Under the pieces are notes generated by a model. The model searched no databases. It worked only from the letters and a program-made list of their open reading frames with translations, and had not been told where the DNA came from. A program made the position numbers and the translations under genes. From Phytoactinopolyspora halophila (GTDB lineage Bacteria > Actinomycetota > Actinomycetes > Jiangellales > Jiangellaceae), in the NCBI RefSeq assembly GCF_003287285.1, contig NZ_QMIG01000001.1, positions 1 through 64,000 on the forward strand: a stretch of DNA of 64,000 nt, written 5' to 3'. Below are positions 35,201-43,311 of the stretch, in pieces (within the stretch, counting starts at the first letter, position 1; each line of letters starts with the position of its first letter).

Positions 35201-36924
35201 CCGCTGCCCTTGTCGTCACGGGCGGCCTTGCGCGCCTCCATGATCGACATGAGTTCGGCGACGCGGCGGTTGGTGGTCTCGTCGTCAGTTCCGACGCCGG
35301 CGATGACGTCGGCGTCGTCTCCCCGCCGTACGTGGGGCAGCCACCGCACCCAGTTCCACGCCTCGTCGCCTTCCGGGTCGGAGAGCACGACGACGTCGAG
35401 GTCGGCGGGGCTGTGCAACGCGGCCGTCTGGGCGACCATCCACTCGGCCACGAGCGTGCGCAGACCGTCGGCGCCCATCACGCCCGTGACCCCGGCCTCG
35501 GCCATGTCGACACCCACGGGCACATCCGGCGCCGTCCATCGCAAGGTACGTTCGTGGTCTTCGCGACCCGGATCGCTCAGCGCGACCTCGCTGGGGATGT
35601 CGGCCATGCCGATCCGCACCCGCATCCAGTCCGGGTCCGTGCGCCGGCGTTCCCACAGCCGTGCTCGCGGGCCGGTGGCGAACAGCAGCATGGCGGCGGG
35701 GTCGGGCATGTCGTGGCGACGTGCCCCACGCTCCTTGACCAGAGCCTCGTAGGCCTGGTTGCTGATGTGCTGCATCCGCTCGACGTAGTTCTCCATCTGC
35801 TCGGCGTGGGTGTTACGCCGGTGCTTCTTCGTGTGGCGGTAGCGGAAGAACAACATCAACGGTGCCAACAGCATGATCATGAGGCTGTATGGCGAGCGGA
35901 TGAGCAGGAACATGGTGCCGCCCATGAGCATCGGGCTCAGCGCCATGACCCAGGGGACCGGGGATTTCGTTGGCTTCTTCGGCTCGCTGGGCAGGCGGAA
36001 TTCCGTCTGCCGTGGTGGCGGCAGCAGCCGTGGGGGCCGGTTGTAGTCGAGCGTCACCCCGCTCGGGCTGGCCGACAGCGACGCATCGGGCGCTGCTGGC
36101 AGCTTCAGCTCGAACATCACCTCGCCGACGACGAGTGCCGTGCCGGGCTGCCAGACCGTCGGGCCTTCGAGCGGGACGCGATCGAGGTGCGCCAGCGGCC
36201 GGTCCTCTTCCGGGTTGATCGTCAGGTGGGGGTTTTTCAGCCGGTCGAGCTCCTTCATGAGCTTCTTATACCGGCGGCGCCGCTTCCGCTTCTGCTGCTT
36301 CTTCTTCTCCTTTTCGTCTTCCTGCTTCGGGATGATGATCGGGCCTTCGAGCTGCTCTTCGCGCTCGGGCGGCGGCATGTACTGGCCGATGATGGCGGGG
36401 TCCGGCGTGACGGTGACGGTTCCGTCGAGCGTCACGTCAAGCTGGAACACCGTCTCCGGCAGATCGGGGTCGTCGATCCGGATCGCCGCAGTGGGTGCGG
36501 TTCCGGCGGTATAGGTACCAGGGGCGAGGCTGTTCACCGTTCCCGAACCGCGACCGGCGACGATGCGGACCTCGACCACGCCGCGGCGTTCGGCGAACAC
36601 GTCACCCGGCGGCACGTCGATACCCACGAGAACGCCGTTGTGCAGGCGAGACTCCCGGACCAGAACTCCGGGGTCCAGCGGTTCACTGCCGACGTACAAC
36701 GTCGGCGGCGCCGCTGTAGCGGTGCTGGCCTGCAATGCGTCGTCGACGACGCCGAGATGCCGACCGGCCGCACGGATGATCTGCGGTTCGGGTGCCGACG
36801 CGGGCGCCAGCTGGTCGGCAAGCTTGCGCGCGACGTCACCCACCGTGGCGTTGTCGTCACAATCGACCGCGAGATCGACCGGCTCGCCGTCGACCGATGT
36901 GGTGGCACTCAACAAGAGCCGCAC
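32257..36924 (-). CDS. FtsK/SpoIIIE-type T7SS ATPase (EssC/EccC-like)
   Basis: A 1555-residue membrane ATPase expected to drive WXG100 protein export. The N-terminus (1-290) has two FHA-like or ubiquitin-like beta domains, separated by a very basic stretch (EKEKKKQQKRKRRRRYKK, about 205-222). Two transmembrane helices follow at about 323-343 and 345-362. The first ATPase domain is canonical (Walker A GTTGSGKS 746-753; Walker B IVIDEF 851-856). The second and third P-loops have Arg instead of the Walker Lys (GAPRSGRS 1080-1087; GPRRSGRS 1373-1380). This single-chain three-domain form with N-terminal FHA-like domains resembles EssC more than mycobacterial EccCa/b. GTG start at 36924. Confidence 0.92.
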   Translation of the reverse strand: MRLLLSATTSVDGEPVDLAVDCDDNATVGDVARKLADQLAPASAPEPQIIRAAGRHLGVVDDALQASTATAAPPTLYVGSEPLDPGVLVRESRLHNGVLVGIDVPPGDVFAERRGVVEVRIVAGRGSGTVNSLAPGTYTAGTAPTAAIRIDDPDLPETVFQLDVTLDGTVTVTPDPAIIGQYMPPPEREEQLEGPIIIPKQEDEKEKKKQQKRKRRRRYKKLMKELDRLKNPHLTINPEEDRPLAHLDRVPLEGPTVWQPGTALVVGEVMFELKLPAAPDASLSASPSGVTLDYNRPPRLLPPPRQTEFRLPSEPKKPTKSPVPWVMALSPMLMGGTMFLLIRSPYSLMIMLLAPLMLFFRYRHTKKHRRNTHAEQMENYVERMQHISNQAYEALVKERGARRHDMPDPAAMLLFATGPRARLWERRRTDPDWMRVRIGMADIPSEVALSDPGREDHERTLRWTAPDVPVGVDMAEAGVTGVMGADGLRTLVAEWMVAQTAALHSPADLDVVVLSDPEGDEAWNWVRWLPHVRRGDDADVIAGVGTDDETTNRRVAELMSIMEARKAARDDKGSGMGANRNMSFPPLLVVLDGARRIRLIPGLVTLLSEGPSLGMVFLCIDREEQQLPEECRAVVRVGPGSTSQVRVTGVKTVEGVRADFVPPGWCERLGRALAPIKDVSKEDLSSTLPSSSRLLDVLKLDPVTSEAIERWWTQVGRSTRAMIGEGSDGPFAIDVRADGPHGLVAGTTGSGKSELLQTIIASLAVANRPDEFTFVLVDYKGGAAFKDCNNLPHTVGMVTDLDGHLTTRALDSLAAELHRREHQLAEAGAKDIEDYLAGKGPDDEPMPRLMIVIDEFAALVAELPDFVKGLVDIARRGRSLGVHLILATQRPAGVVSAEIKSNTNLRIALRVTDRSDSQDVIESPESAEIAKSLPGRAYARLGHSSLVQFQSARVGGRPLSPDAGVAVDLRELSWQSIGRPDQGGGGDGAEEDVSIPTDLESLVTAINETSDRTGVKPPPPPWLPPLDDIVTLDQLFDDQGASVKSGSRVRIPIGMVDRPKEQSRSVAYYDLSGGHLAVIGAPRSGRSTALRAVAGVVGRELSPGDVHLYGVDCGNNALLPMVGLPHTGAVVSRDQPDRLARLTSRIRGEIGRRQQLLAEQGFADVEEQRANSPEERRLPYIVVLFDRWEGFKQAFDSYDSGALVDTWMQIMQEGTGVGVKMVLTADRTGLLGRLGTLLDDKLMLRMTDHSDFTAIGLPAKEVPEHMPPGRGFRSEGVHETQIALLAEDDSGTAQVAALQEIGREASERFADMPRKQRPFRVDPLPTKITLSDAMELLEKPLASSEIPIAVGGDTLTLRTLDANDHGPGMLVLGPRRSGRSATLLTMTTSMLERDWKVLLVTPRRSPLRDLAGHDGVQAVVDLEKGKDDILPLFDEIAPGKGKPPSAVVIDDVELIGVDGWLVDAVTKHLGKLRDSGSVIVAAGTTDDLGSSYRGPVAALKKSRSGLLLSPGSMSDGDHFGIKLPRSMTGGMPPGRGLYVAAGQWQLVQVPETTRG

Positions 36925-37357
36925 GGGCCGTTCCAGCCTTTCCGGTACCGCTCGTTTCGTCCTGGGCTGCCTTCTGGCCGACCGTCTGACCGGCCTCTGA
37001 TCCGCATGGTACCGGTGAGCGTCGTGTGGGGCACCTCACTACTGCCTACGTAACACATTTAGGAGACATTTCCCCACGAACGCGGCCACCTGACCTATCG
37101 AAACGTCGTATGAGCTGTACCAGCATTCACGGTCAAAGTCCGGTTCCGCGAATGAATGACCAGGCCGTCAGCGCACTGGGCGGAGCTCGGTGACGTCACC
37201 GCCGCGACCGATAGCGGCACGACCACCTGAACCATCTGAACTACCTGACCGGGAACGCCTGAAACGCAAGCCCGGCCTGACCCGAAGGCCGAATAGCAAT
37301 GGCCCGCATCCGCTGTGCGGATGCGGGCCACATCGCTGGATGTGATGCGCCGGATTC
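36925..37357. other. Intergenic region between the ATPase and WXG100 genes
   Basis: About 430 bases. It holds the ATPase leader (GGAAAGG about 16 bases before the GTG) and a strong hairpin terminator for the WXG100 gene (listed separately). Between about 37080 and 37290 I see no ORF with good codon use and no RNA gene. Confidence 0.5.
37301..37329 (-). terminator. Rho-independent-like terminator of the WXG100 gene
   Basis: A perfect 13-bp stem (GGCCCGCATCCGC at 37301-37313 with GCGGATGCGGGCC at 37317-37329) around a 3-base loop, 28 bases after the WXG100 stop codon; on the minus strand it is followed by attgctattc. It would separate transcription of the abundant small substrate from the ATPase gene. 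Confidence 0.8.
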
Positions 37358-37633
37358 TCAGATCCGGTCGCCCTCGCCGGTTGCCTCGGCGATGTTGTTG
37401 TGGTTGATCTTCACATCGTTCGCCGCGTCGTCCAGCGCGTCGCGCAGGTTGTTGAGGTTCTGCTTGTACTCTTCCCACGCGTCACGGAACTTGTCCGCGT
37501 TGGCGCCGGTCCACACGGAGTTGTCAAGCGCGCTGTCGACCTCGCTCTTGATCGACTCGGCGTCGCTCGCCTTGTTAACGAACGTGGTGTGAAGCTCCTG
37601 CAGGGTGGAAAGCTCTGCACCTACTCCAGCCAT
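37358..37633 (-). CDS. WXG100 family secreted protein (EsxA/EsxB-like)
   Basis: A 91-residue helical hairpin protein: MAGVGAELSTLQELHTTFVN, then the WxG turn in VWTGANADKFRDAWEEYKQN, ending NHNNIAEATGEGDRI. Length and motif are textbook for WXG100 T7SS substrates, which dimerise and carry C-terminal signals recognised by EssC/EccC. A strong ribosome binding site (AAGGAGTT) precedes ATG 37633, and a stable terminator follows, so it is probably highly expressed as its own transcript. It directly precedes the ATPase gene on the same strand. Confidence 0.93.
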   Translation of the reverse strand: MAGVGAELSTLQELHTTFVNKASDAESIKSEVDSALDNSVWTGANADKFRDAWEEYKQNLNNLRDALDDAANDVKINHNNIAEATGEGDRI

Positions 37634-37755
37634 GTGTAACTCCTTATATCGACACTAAATATCACCCCGCGCGCTCCGAGGTGACAGCCTAGAGCCTACC
37701 GGTTGATACCGAATCGGCAACCTGGCCTACATGTGCCACAACCGAGCGCCGTGAC

Positions 37756-40700
37756 TTACGCGGAATCGCGGCGGTGAATACCGGAGTGATCACCTGAGCC
37801 TGGCATCAATTCATCCAGCAGCGCACCCGTCTCGGGTTCGATGTCCGGCACCCCGATCTCCGTGAGCGTCGTCGACATCTCCTCCGCCGCAGCGGTGACA
37901 CCAGCTATCCCGTCGGCGGCGTACTGGGCCTGCAGCAAATCCCGCCACAGCACCTGCTCACCCGGACGGACGCGCAGACCGGCCCGCGCGGCAGCCGCAG
38001 CCGTACCGGGATCGCCGCGGTCGCCGCACAGCACCGACAGCCGGTGCGCAGCGTCGATCAAGACATCGGCCGCGACTCGCTCCAGACGCACCCGAGCGAT
38101 CCATGCATAGCGCCCCGTCGGCCGCTCGGCGATGACCGGGCCGCGGGCCACCCGCAGGGCCTGGCGCAGCAGATCGATCTCCTCGTCGGTCGTATTAGCG
38201 GCACGGGAACGTTCCAGAAGGCTGCACACCACGTCCCAGTCGAGGACGACGTCGTCGCTGAGCCTGAGATGGCCATCAGCAGTCATGAGCAGGTACGGCG
38301 AGCCGTCCGGGTCGGTTCCCAGCCACTCGCGTACGCGCTCGAATGTCGCCTCGCGCACCGCTGCGGTAACACCACGCGGCCAGATGGCCCCGGCCAGCAC
38401 CGTCGGGTGCACACCGTCCGGGTGCAGGGCCAGATGTACGACGATCTCGGTGGCCAGCGCCTTGCGTTCGTCGTCGATGGTGTTGGGTGCCTGCACCTCG
38501 ACCGGCCCGAGCACGAACACCCGCACCGGTGCCGTGGCCAGGTGCGCCACGTCCAGCGAGCGGCCGGGATCGGGCACCTCCGGACGGGCCTCGGGGAGCC
38601 ACGCCTCGTGCAGCACGGGCGGCGGATCGCCGCCACCCCACCGTTCCGGCTCCATCAGCCCGGCCAGCGCTTCGATACTGCTCCAGCTGAGCTGGTTCGC
38701 CTGCAAGCTGAGTCCCAGCGCCGGGAGCTCGAGATTGCCCGCCGAGTCCACCGAGAGCTGCCACCGCGCACCGGGAACGTTCCCGGCACACACGACCCCC
38801 AGCGGTGCACGGCTGGCCGAACTGGTCAGTGCCGTGAGCTCGTCCACGATCTCGTCCTCCGGCTCGGTGCCGAGAACGAGGTACTCCGGCATCCATGCCC
38901 CGCCGCCACCGGGCTTCAAGCGGCCGCTCAGCACATCGGGACCGAAACCATCGCCCTGCCGGGCCGACAGCTCCGGCAACACCTCCGACGCCTCGGCGAC
39001 GGCACGCAGCCGTGCGGAGTCGAGGACGGTAAGCTCGTCGGGAAGGCCAGCCGCCGTGACGCGCAAGCGATCCGACCACTGATTGGTGGCCAGCTCGACC
39101 GCCACGGCGGTCACCACCTCGAATGCCGTTCCCGGATCCCCCACCACGCTGATCGGTCCACCGGCCGCCTCAAGGTCGACCAGGACGTCGCGATCGTCGT
39201 CACGTCCGAGACTCACCAGCCCCGGATAGGGTGCGGGCACATCGCCCGGCTCGGTCTGGTCGCCCACCACCGCCGTGCGTTCGAGTCTCCAGCGCTGGCC
39301 GGCGTCGTCGGCGACCCACGGTTCCGGCGCGTCCGGCTGCGGCGGCGCCACGAGAAGCTCGACGGTGGAATTGTCCACGAAGGCCGCGTAAACGGCTGGC
39401 AGCGACATCCCCTGCGAGCGGCAACCCCGTGCGAGCGTGCGCAGCGCGTAGTCGAGCCACCTGGCCCGGTCCGGATCCGCGCCGATCCGCAGCGCCACCT
39501 CGGCCTCGAGCTTGTCCCCGCCAGGTGCGGGCAAGCGTCGCCGGCGGCGCACCGTTTCGATGGCGGCGAGCAGGCCCGCCGCGAGCAGGCCTCCCACGGC
39601 CAGCTCCCGATACGGGTTCTGACCGAGCGCGGACGTCTCGGCTTCATCGCCCGAGGCGCGGCTGGTGCCGCCGAAACTCGAACCCTCACTCTCCTGCGTC
39701 CCGTCGGAGCCCGCCGCCCCGGTGTCACCAGCCTTGTCCGTATCGGCATCCGTGCCGGCGTCTCCCGCGGAGTCGCCGTCGGCCTCACCGGTCACATCGC
39801 TGCCGGCGTCCGCACCGCCGCCCGACGCGTCGCCGTCGGCCTCGTCTTCCTCGTCGATCTCGGGCTCTTCGACGGTGACGGTGTCGACGCCGGTGGCGTC
39901 GTCGGGCAGGATGAGCAACCAGTCCGGGTAGATGAGGCGAGCGAGCGAGAGCTGGTTACCGTCGGGCTGCGTGCGGTCCTTGTTGAGTTCGAAGATCTCC
40001 TGGTAGCGGCGGCCATCACCGAGCGTGCGCTCCGCGATGTCCCACAGGTTGTCGTGGTAGCGGCCCTCCGGTGGCTGCACGATGTAGACCTTGCGGCCGA
40101 CCAGATCCTTGCCTTCCTCGGGATCGAGTACGGTGTCGCCCAGGCGGTAAATCGCCTCGTCCGATGGGGTCGAACTCTGCGACGACCCGCTCTCCTGCTC
40201 GCTTTCCTGAACCGAGGCAGTGACCGTCGCATCGAAAGCGGCCGTCGCACTCGCGACGGACTTGCCCGCCGCCGCGTGGGTGTCGTCGAGGGTGGGCGCC
40301 GCGGCCGCGTTCGCCTGACCGACCGCCGTGGCCGCCAGCAGCACCGTACCGACCAGGGTGCGGGCAAGCCGCTGGGAAACGCCGGACATCGGCACCCGCG
40401 ACGGGAGCCCGATACCGCGCACGGCGCTGCGTGCCTCCACCAGCACACAGAACGTGAACTGCAGCCACGCCAGCCAGACGATCCACAGGAGGACGCCGAT
40501 GAGCTGCTCGGTACCGATGGTCGCGGTGAGATCTTCGCGTGTCGGCCACGACGTCGGCACCGGCGGCGGCCCGGCCAGCACCAGCAAGCCCACGGGGATG
40601 CCGACGACCAGGACGAGCAGTGCGAACCCCGCGCCGATCGCCTGGCGGACGCTCTGCCGTTGCGCCGGCTGATCCTGGCCACGCTGGAACCGCTGCGGAC

Positions 40701-40788
40701 CGGTCTCCCGGGCGGCGGCCGGTGCACCGTCGTCAGCCTCCTGCGAGACCGGCGGAGGTGGTGGTGGAAGGTTCTCGACCGAGTTCAC
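37756..40788 (-). CDS. Membrane LysM-BTAD protein of the Tad operon
   Basis: A 1010-residue protein. Pro-rich N-terminus, two transmembrane helices (about 52-75 and 94-118), a further hydrophobic helix near 140-160, then a LysM-like domain (about 230-295; GRYHDNLWDIAERTLGDGRR and LARLIYPDWLLILPDD), an acidic Gly/Asp linker, another transmembrane helix (ELAVGGLLAAGLLAAIETVR), a large cytosolic region and a C-terminal bacterial transcriptional activator (BTAD, SARP-type TPR) domain with DVLIDAAHRLSVLCGDRGDP. Proteins of this kind occur in actinobacterial Tad/Flp clusters. It may sense the wall via LysM and act on gene expression or assembly; no DNA-binding OmpR-type domain is evident. Its start overlaps the upstream pilus gene (ATGA). 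Confidence 0.85.
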   Translation of the reverse strand: MNSVENLPPPPPPVSQEADDGAPAAARETGPQRFQRGQDQPAQRQSVRQAIGAGFALLVLVVGIPVGLLVLAGPPPVPTSWPTREDLTATIGTEQLIGVLLWIVWLAWLQFTFCVLVEARSAVRGIGLPSRVPMSGVSQRLARTLVGTVLLAATAVGQANAAAAPTLDDTHAAAGKSVASATAAFDATVTASVQESEQESGSSQSSTPSDEAIYRLGDTVLDPEEGKDLVGRKVYIVQPPEGRYHDNLWDIAERTLGDGRRYQEIFELNKDRTQPDGNQLSLARLIYPDWLLILPDDATGVDTVTVEEPEIDEEDEADGDASGGGADAGSDVTGEADGDSAGDAGTDADTDKAGDTGAAGSDGTQESEGSSFGGTSRASGDEAETSALGQNPYRELAVGGLLAAGLLAAIETVRRRRRLPAPGGDKLEAEVALRIGADPDRARWLDYALRTLARGCRSQGMSLPAVYAAFVDNSTVELLVAPPQPDAPEPWVADDAGQRWRLERTAVVGDQTEPGDVPAPYPGLVSLGRDDDRDVLVDLEAAGGPISVVGDPGTAFEVVTAVAVELATNQWSDRLRVTAAGLPDELTVLDSARLRAVAEASEVLPELSARQGDGFGPDVLSGRLKPGGGGAWMPEYLVLGTEPEDEIVDELTALTSSASRAPLGVVCAGNVPGARWQLSVDSAGNLELPALGLSLQANQLSWSSIEALAGLMEPERWGGGDPPPVLHEAWLPEARPEVPDPGRSLDVAHLATAPVRVFVLGPVEVQAPNTIDDERKALATEIVVHLALHPDGVHPTVLAGAIWPRGVTAAVREATFERVREWLGTDPDGSPYLLMTADGHLRLSDDVVLDWDVVCSLLERSRAANTTDEEIDLLRQALRVARGPVIAERPTGRYAWIARVRLERVAADVLIDAAHRLSVLCGDRGDPGTAAAAARAGLRVRPGEQVLWRDLLQAQYAADGIAGVTAAAEEMSTTLTEIGVPDIEPETGALLDELMPGSGDHSGIHRRDSA

Positions 40789-41234
40789 AGTTCGTCTCCC
40801 AGGATTCCTACTTCGGGCTGCGCGGTGGCCTCGCCGTTGACATCGAAACTGTTCACGAACACCATCTGCAACAGACCCGTCGGGACCGTCCTCGCAACCT
40901 CCACCCGGACCGTGCTTTCACCCGGAAAGCTCACCGCGACCTCGTCATACTGCCGATCCGGAAGGCCGGCGAGATGATTCATCGCTGCCTGTTTCGCCTC
41001 CGCTTGCTGGACCTGGACGACACCCTGGCTGCGGAAGAGTTCCATGTCGATACGGTCGGCTCCGGCGCGCGCGGCCTGTTCGGCGTCGTCGAAGGCCTGC
41101 TGGCGCGCGTTGATGGCCCGGCCGCCGTCGTAGATCAGCCCGGCAACGGCGAACAGCATGACGATCAGCACGATCACCAGGGCACTGATGGCACCGCGTT
41201 CCGGATCCCGGCGCAGTGTCGATAGCCGTCTCAT
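40785..41234 (-). CDS. Tad/TadG-like pilus assembly protein
   Basis: A 149-residue protein with the short basic N-terminus and prepilin-like hydrophobic helix typical of TadE/TadG family proteins (PERGAISALVIVLIVMLFAV), followed by an extracellular domain (INARQQAFDDAEQAARAGAD). Such minor pseudopilins help assemble Flp pili. It overlaps the gene on each side by four bases (ATGA at 41231-41234 and 40785-40788), so the set is translationally coupled. Confidence 0.85.
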   Translation of the reverse strand: MRRLSTLRRDPERGAISALVIVLIVMLFAVAGLIYDGGRAINARQQAFDDAEQAARAGADRIDMELFRSQGVVQVQQAEAKQAAMNHLAGLPDRQYDEVAVSFPGESTVRVEVARTVPTGLLQMVFVNSFDVNGEATAQPEVGILGDEL

Positions 41235-41650
41235 TGTGTCCTCCGCCAGGTGTCCAGTGGCGCCGCGCTTTGCCCGTGCAGGTTCGCGCTACCCGGCAGG
41301 CCGAGGAAACCCAGCTCGGAGAAGCTCACCTGGCAGCTCACCGTGACCGTGACCGTGCCGCCCGCCCGGAAGTCCCCGCCAACGGTCACCGGCTGGCAGG
41401 CCAGCTCGTCCGGAAGCGTCCGGGTAGCTGCCTGCTGCGCGGCGTCGCGCGCAGCAGCGAGATCTCGCTCGTACGACGCCGCCCGCGCGGCCTCGCGCGC
41501 CGCCGACTCGACGTCACCTTCCCGGCCCACATACCGGCCGAACGCGATGACCAGCAGCATCACGGCGACGACGACCGGCACGAGGACCACGACCTCGACA
41601 GCCATGGAGCCTCGCTCCCGGTCTCGTACCGCCTGTCCCGAACCTCTCAC
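41231..41650 (-). CDS. TadE-like minor pseudopilin
   Basis: A protein of about 139 residues from GTG 41650, preceded by AGGA and starting nine bases after the stop of the previous TadE gene. It has the sequence ERGSMAVEVVVLVPVVVAVM with the Glu in the prepilin helix, a Gly-Arg-Tyr stretch and an extracellular domain with two Cys (LPDELACQPVTV and TVTVSCQVSF) that may form a disulfide. Part of the Tad operon. Confidence 0.85.
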   Translation of the reverse strand: MRGSGQAVRDRERGSMAVEVVVLVPVVVAVMLLVIAFGRYVGREGDVESAAREAARAASYERDLAAARDAAQQAATRTLPDELACQPVTVGGDFRAGGTVTVTVSCQVSFSELGFLGLPGSANLHGQSAAPLDTWRRTQ

Positions 41651-41658
41651 CCCGTGTC

Positions 41659-42048
41659 CTATATGTCCGGCTGAAACTCTTCGATGGGACCCTCCGCATG
41701 CTGGCATACGCGGGGAGTGATGTTCTTGATGATTTCTCGTGCCCGGCCGCACACCTCGACCCGCACGTAGTCGGTGCCGACCCGCTGCGCCTGTACGGTC
41801 ACGTCGGTGAGGTGGTTACCGCCGAGCTGCGCCGCGTACTCCGCCGCGTGCTGCTCGGCCTCGCTCAGCGCATTCGGCTCGACCCGCAGGATGCGCGAAC
41901 CTTCCCGGGCGGCCGAGTGGGCCACCTGGTTACCGTGGTAGTGGAGCGCGAACTGGATAATCACGAAGATCACGAAAAACATGATCGGCGTATAGACGGC
42001 CAGTTCGAGTGCGCTCGCTCCACGCTCGGAGCGCAGCCTGGTCCGCAT
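41659..42048 (-). CDS. TadE family pseudopilin
   Basis: A 129-residue protein. Signature RSERGASALELAVYTPIMFF gives a prepilin-type helix with the conserved Glu, followed by a periplasm-side or extracellular domain with HSAAREGSRILRVEPNALSE and two Cys near the C-terminus (VCGRAREIIKNITPRVCQHA). Positioned after the Flp-like gene and nine bases before the next TadE gene. Confidence 0.88.
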   Translation of the reverse strand: MRTRLRSERGASALELAVYTPIMFFVIFVIIQFALHYHGNQVAHSAAREGSRILRVEPNALSEAEQHAAEYAAQLGGNHLTDVTVQAQRVGTDYVRVEVCGRAREIIKNITPRVCQHAEGPIEEFQPDI

Positions 42049-42057
42049 CGGTGCTGA

Positions 42058-42291
42058 TCAGATGTCGCCGCTTGGCGTTTCCGGCATCTCGATCTCGTTG
42101 GCCTTGCCGGTCACCAGCTGGTAGATGAGCCCAGCTACCGCGCCGGCCAGCACCACAAGAACGGCCGTGATGATGACGAACTCCATCGCCGAGGCACCCC
42201 GATCCCCGTCGGCCCGCGCCCTGTCCAGCCGGACTCGAGCCTTGAGTAGCAAATATCCGTGTGGCGTCGACGGGGCGAAAAAAGCATTCAT
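42058..42291 (-). CDS. Small Flp/TadE-like pilin subunit
   Basis: A 77-residue protein. A basic leader (LLLKARVRLDRARADGDRGA) precedes the prepilin-type helix SAMEFVIITAVLVVLAGAVA, with a short tail (NEIEMPETPSGDI). The Glu in the helix (AMEF) matches type IV prepilin/Flp rules. It is the likely major pilin of this locus by size and position. ATG 42291 follows AGGGGAA; a shorter start cannot be excluded. Confidence 0.75.
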   Translation of the reverse strand: MNAFFAPSTPHGYLLLKARVRLDRARADGDRGASAMEFVIITAVLVVLAGAVAGLIYQLVTGKANEIEMPETPSGDI

Positions 42292-42387
42292 CGACTCATT
42301 CCCCTGTTCTTCTATGCCGTGGTCTACGTTGTGGTCCGGGCTTCACTCAGAGACATTGTCTCGATGACGGCGTGTGCACACAAACGC

Positions 42388-43311
42388 TCATGTACCTCCC
42401 ACCACGCCCATCAGCGCCGGATAGAGGAGGAAGACGAGGAAACCCAGACACAACAGGAGCTGGGCCACCAGCATCGACTGGGAGCGTTCACCGGCCTTGC
42501 CCTCCACCTCGGCCAGCTCCCGGCGGCGCAGCGACTCGGCCCGCGCGGTCAACGACTCGCGCACCTTCGCGCCGTCCTCGGCCACCAGCGCGAGCGCGGC
42601 GGCGAGGTCCCGCAGCTCCTCGATGCGCAGCTCCTCACCGAGCTCTCCCAGCGCCGACCACGGCGTGACCCCGTGCAGGCGGGCGGTCAGCAACGTATCC
42701 CGGATCCGGGTCATCGCCCATCCGTCGCTGACGCTCGCGGCGGCCGACAACGCCTCGGGAACCCCACGCCCACCGGCAAGGTTCATGGCGACCAGATCGA
42801 GGAACGACCCGACGACGTGCCGGAAGTCGCGGCGGCGCTCGGCCGCCGTCGACCGCACGTTCAAGGTCGGCATCGCCGCGCCGAGCGCGGCCAGCAGGAC
42901 ACCCAGCGCCAGCGACATCGGTACCGCGAAGCCCACGCCGAGAGCGATCAATATGACATCGGCCAGCACGGGGGTGACGAATCCGCCCAGGGCAGCGAGC
43001 ACGCTGATCGCCAGGTGCCCTTCGAGCGTGCGCCCCATCAGCGACAGATCACTGCGCAAGCCGCCGAGGTCAAGCCCGAAATTGTCGAGGGACGAGCGTA
43101 CCTGTCCCCCCACCTGCCGCAGCTTCCGCGAGTCGCGCACGCTGCGGGGATCGAACGACGCCGCCGTGATCCGCTCCTGGCGGGCCCGCCCGCGCTGCAC
43201 GTCCAGCTGGGCCAGCGTTGCGGCAGGGTTCGGCTTGGGGCGCGCGAGCAACAGCCCGAGAAGCAGCAACCCGAGACCGCAAGCCGCACCGGCCAGAATG
43301 ATCCACGTCAT
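42388..43311 (-). CDS. tadC: Tad secretion inner-membrane protein TadC
   Basis: A T2SSF-domain membrane protein of about 307 residues from ATG 43311, which overlaps the stop of tadB (ATGA, 43308-43311). N-terminal helix TWIILAGAACGLGLLLLGLL, central helices (LAISVLAALGGFVTPVLADV), the cytosolic T2SSF-like region (DFRHVVGSFLDLVAMNLAGG, VPEALSAAA) and a C-terminal helix (LVAQLLLCLGFLVFLLYPAL). TadB and TadC form the platform for pilin extrusion. Confidence 0.9.
   Translation of the reverse strand: MTWIILAGAACGLGLLLLGLLLARPKPNPAATLAQLDVQRGRARQERITAASFDPRSVRDSRKLRQVGGQVRSSLDNFGLDLGGLRSDLSLMGRTLEGHLAISVLAALGGFVTPVLADVILIALGVGFAVPMSLALGVLLAALGAAMPTLNVRSTAAERRRDFRHVVGSFLDLVAMNLAGGRGVPEALSAAASVSDGWAMTRIRDTLLTARLHGVTPWSALGELGEELRIEELRDLAAALALVAEDGAKVRESLTARAESLRRRELAEVEGKAGERSQSMLVAQLLLCLGFLVFLLYPALMGVVGGT

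Noticed and set aside
38044-40977. A 977-codon plus-strand open frame opposite the LysM-BTAD gene
   Set aside because: Same reason: composition typical of antisense frames, no start signal, and the minus strand has domain-level support.
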